Below, piece after piece: positions 61,780 through 64,000 of a stretch of DNA of 64,000 bases. The notes below the pieces were generated by a model. That model made no database searches. It was not told where the DNA came from and worked only from the letters and a program-made list of their open reading frames with translations. Within the stretch, counting starts at the first letter, position 1. Every line of letters starts with the position of its first letter. Source of the DNA: Tabrizicola_A aquatica (lineage in GTDB: Bacteria; Pseudomonadota; Alphaproteobacteria; Rhodobacterales; Rhodobacteraceae); assembly GCA_965194375.1 (NCBI GenBank), contig OZ239428.1; one strand, given 5' to 3'. Made by a program: the position numbers and the translations under genes.

Positions 61780-62778
61780 TTAGGCCACACGGCGCTGACT
61801 GGCCCGGCCCAAAAGCGCCATCAGCGTCAGCACCTCATAGGGCTCCAGCATCCGCATCGGCACAGACCGACCCTGAGAAGCCGCGACAAGCGGACAGCCA
61901 TCCGCCAAAATCAGCGCCGGATGGTCAAACTCCAGCACCAAGACCGACGCCACAGCGCGGCGCTGCTCGGCCAAGGCCGAATGGCCATCAACCAAAGCCC
62001 CCGCCTCCACCAGCACCCATTCCTCGCCGAAGAGATACTCCACCTCAGGCCCGGTCAGCGCCACCCGCTGATCGGCGGCGACCAGCATATCATGGCTGGT
62101 CCCAAAGAAGGGCGCGCGCAGGATGATGGGGGAAAATGATCCGCAGGCTGGCAGGTCCAGCCGCGTGATCCGGCGCAGCGGCAACAGACCGCCATCCGCC
62201 GTGGCCACCAAATCGCCGGGCTTAAGATGCCCGGCCAGAACCGGACCTTCCGCGGTTTGAATAGGCGTGCGCTGCCCGATCCACGGCGCACGCGCTGGCA
62301 AATCGGCCCCCCGGGTCAGCCCAAACCACAAAACCGACCCATGCCGCGACAGCCGGGCGGGGCCGTGGTTCAACTGTTCCAGATCCTCCAGCCGGATCGG
62401 CAAAGGGTTCTGCCCGCGCGCCCGGCGTGGGGGCAAATCCTCGCGCCCCAGAAACTCCAACCGCATCTCCCAATGCCGCGCCGGAGCGTCAAAACGCAGG
62501 CTCAACCGGCCGGTGCAGGCATGCTGCGGCAAAGGGCCGGGCAGAGCATGGCGCGCCACGCTTTGACCCTGCCGATGCACCAACACCAAACCCACCAAGG
62601 GATCATGAAACAGCGTAAAGGTCCGGGGCCACCCCGCCGTGCTGTGAAAATCCAACAGCACGGCCGCCTCATCCAGCGGCAGGTGCAGTTCCACCACGAA
62701 CATCCCCGCCTCAACCAGACCATAGGCCAGATCGGCCACCGGGGCGCGGTCAGACAGCAACAGCCAGTCGTCAGCCAT
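61780..62778 (-). CDS. Hint-domain (Hint_2-like) protein without catalytic cysteine
   Basis: A 332-residue protein. An N-terminal lectin/jelly-roll-like half is followed by a Hint-like domain (about 190-310) with the pattern TPIQTAEGPVLAGHLKPGDLVATADGG and a later SHDMLVAADQRVAL (the Hint B-block-like histidine). The residue at the expected start of the Hint domain is not cysteine (WIGQRTP), so self-cleavage is unlikely. ATG 62778 is preferred to the frame-long start. It separates dapD from dapE but on the opposite strand. Confidence 0.75.
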   Translation of the reverse strand: MADDWLLLSDRAPVADLAYGLVEAGMFVVELHLPLDEAAVLLDFHSTAGWPRTFTLFHDPLVGLVLVHRQGQSVARHALPGPLPQHACTGRLSLRFDAPARHWEMRLEFLGREDLPPRRARGQNPLPIRLEDLEQLNHGPARLSRHGSVLWFGLTRGADLPARAPWIGQRTPIQTAEGPVLAGHLKPGDLVATADGGLLPLRRITRLDLPACGSFSPIILRAPFFGTSHDMLVAADQRVALTGPEVEYLFGEEWVLVEAGALVDGHSALAEQRRAVASVLVLEFDHPALILADGCPLVAASQGRSVPMRMLEPYEVLTLMALLGRASQRRVA

Positions 62779-63046
62779 GCGCCACCGCCAGCCCAAAGCG
62801 CGATGCCAAGGGGGTCCGCCCGAAATCTGGGATGCTCTTGCCTGCCATGCCCACCTTTGGCCGGGTTTTCCCCGGCTTCCGTCCTTGGCGACAAGAGTAG
62901 TCAGCCCACTCCACCCTGTCATCCCAAACTGAATCCTCCGCCGACTTGTCGCGCTTAGGTTGCGTATCGGCCACAGGGCGCAGGCATGGTTGCCTTTGGC
63001 CGGGCGGCTGCGCTATCCCAAAGCCAGCCCGCCGAAAGGACATACC

Positions 63047-64000
63047 ATGACCAACCCTCCGCCCGTTGACCCCGCCGCCCTGACGGCAGACCTGATCCGC
63101 TGCGCCTCGGTCACCCCGGTTGAGGGCGGCGCGCTGGTCCTCTTGCAAGACCTTCTCGAGGGCGCTGGCTTTGCCTGCACACGGGTGGACCGCGGCGGCA
63201 TCGCCAATCTTTTCGCCCGCTGGGGGGCCAAAGGGGCCAACAAAAGCTTTGGCTTCAACGGCCACACCGATGTGGTCCCGGTCGGCGATCTCGCCGCTTG
63301 GACCCGCGATCCCTTTGGTGCCGAAGTGGTCGACGGCTGGATGTATGGCCGCGGTGCCACCGACATGAAATCCGGCGTCGCCGCCTTCGCCGCCGCCGCC
63401 GTCGATTTCGTGCGCCAAACCCCGCCCGATGGCGCCGTGATCCTGACCATCACCGGCGACGAGGAAGACGTGGCCACCGACGGCACCGTGGCGCTTCTCG
63501 ACTGGATGGCTGCCGAGGGCGAGCGGATGACCCATTGCCTTGTCGGCGAACCCACCTGCCCCAACGTGATGGGCGAGATGATGAAGATCGGCCGACGCGG
63601 GTCAATGACCTGCTGGTTCACCGCCAAAGGCGTGCAGGGCCATTCGGCCTATCCACACCGCGCCAAGAACCCGATGTCAGCGCTGGTCTCCCTCCTTGCA
63701 CGGCTCGAAGCGCAACCGCTGGATCAAGGCACTGCCCATTTCGACCCCTCGACACTGGCGATCACCACCATCGACTGCGGCAACCCGGCCAACAACGTGA
63801 TCCCGGCCAAAGGCACGGCCACAGTCAATATCCGCTTCAACGACCTGCACACCGGGGCCAGCCTATCAGACTGGCTGCACAACCATGCGGCGGCCGTACA
63901 GGCCGAAACCGGGGTCGAGATCACAGCCCGCATCTCAATCTCCGGCGAAAGCTTCCTCACACCCCCCGGCGCCTTCTCGGCACTGGTCGCAGGCGCGGTA
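63047..64000 (+). CDS. dapE: succinyl-diaminopimelate desuccinylase (partial, C-terminus outside window)
   Basis: 318 codons are visible from ATG 63047 (GAAAGGA site) to the right edge; about 60 residues are missing. M20-family metal motifs are present: FNGHTDVVPVGD, GRGATDMKSG, and the Glu pair in TGDEED, plus GRRGSMTCWF. DapE removes succinate from N-succinyl-diaminopimelate to give LL-DAP, downstream of DapD. Confidence 0.95.
   Translation, partial: MTNPPPVDPAALTADLIRCASVTPVEGGALVLLQDLLEGAGFACTRVDRGGIANLFARWGAKGANKSFGFNGHTDVVPVGDLAAWTRDPFGAEVVDGWMYGRGATDMKSGVAAFAAAAVDFVRQTPPDGAVILTITGDEEDVATDGTVALLDWMAAEGERMTHCLVGEPTCPNVMGEMMKIGRRGSMTCWFTAKGVQGHSAYPHRAKNPMSALVSLLARLEAQPLDQGTAHFDPSTLAITTIDCGNPANNVIPAKGTATVNIRFNDLHTGASLSDWLHNHAAAVQAETGVEITARISISGESFLTPPGAFSALVAGAV

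Overview
The window is high-GC chromosomal DNA from an alphaproteobacterium, almost certainly a Rhodobacteraceae member. The supporting evidence is the dnaKJ, secA, rimP-nusA-ylxR-infB, dapD/dapE, DUF2794 and IalB-type genes, the alphaproteobacterial promoter spacing and the strong codon bias. Genus cannot be fixed from sequence alone. The full serine-cycle gene set suggests a methylotrophic or C1-assimilating lineage. No rRNA, tRNA, CRISPR array, transposase, integrase or plasmid/phage gene was seen.

Layout. 1-10.3 kb: cysQ (cut by the window edge), a KpsM-like ABC exporter permease, dnaK-dnaJ behind a heat-shock-like promoter, a TerC-like DUF475 membrane protein, radC, and an envelope block (methyltransferase, periplasmic binding/OmpA fusion, secreted unknown). 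10.3-12.0 kb: an AT-rich stretch with two small unknown membrane proteins, the best candidate for acquired DNA. 12-23.5 kb: secA, a parvulin isomerase, argJ, mutT, a 46-residue small protein, and the rimP-nusA-ylxR-infB operon, which has a probable attenuator in its leader.

23.5-35.0 kb is a compact C1-assimilation cluster. Glycerate 2-kinase, malyl-CoA lyase and a NarL-type regulator lie on the minus strand. Serine-glyoxylate aminotransferase, mtkA, mtkB, hydroxypyruvate reductase, PEP carboxylase and glyA run divergently on the plus strand and end at a strong terminator. Together they encode every serine-cycle-specific step; only enolase and malate dehydrogenase are missing. Immediately beyond (35.2-37.7 kb) lie a PII-like SbtB, an SbtA-type bicarbonate transporter, a cupin and a beta-carbonic anhydrase. 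PEP carboxylase consumes bicarbonate, so this looks like an inorganic-carbon supply module for the cycle.

37.8-45.1 kb is ordinary: M17 aminopeptidase, NlpC/P60 hydrolase, DUF2794, asparaginase, IalB-like protein, rlmN and a fatty-acid desaturase. 45.2-57.3 kb is a signalling island with three hybrid histidine kinases, two paralogous LuxR-type response regulators, two paralogous degenerate-receiver proteins and a small exported molybdopterin-oxidoreductase-like domain protein next to one kinase. It looks like one branched phosphorelay with unknown input and output, and with the bicarbonate/serine-cycle linkage it is the most interesting part of the window. 57.3-64 kb: a YcaQ-like winged-helix protein, a LOG-family hydrolase, a DUF481 outer-membrane protein, dapD, a small unknown, a Hint-like protein without its catalytic cysteine, and dapE (cut by the window edge).
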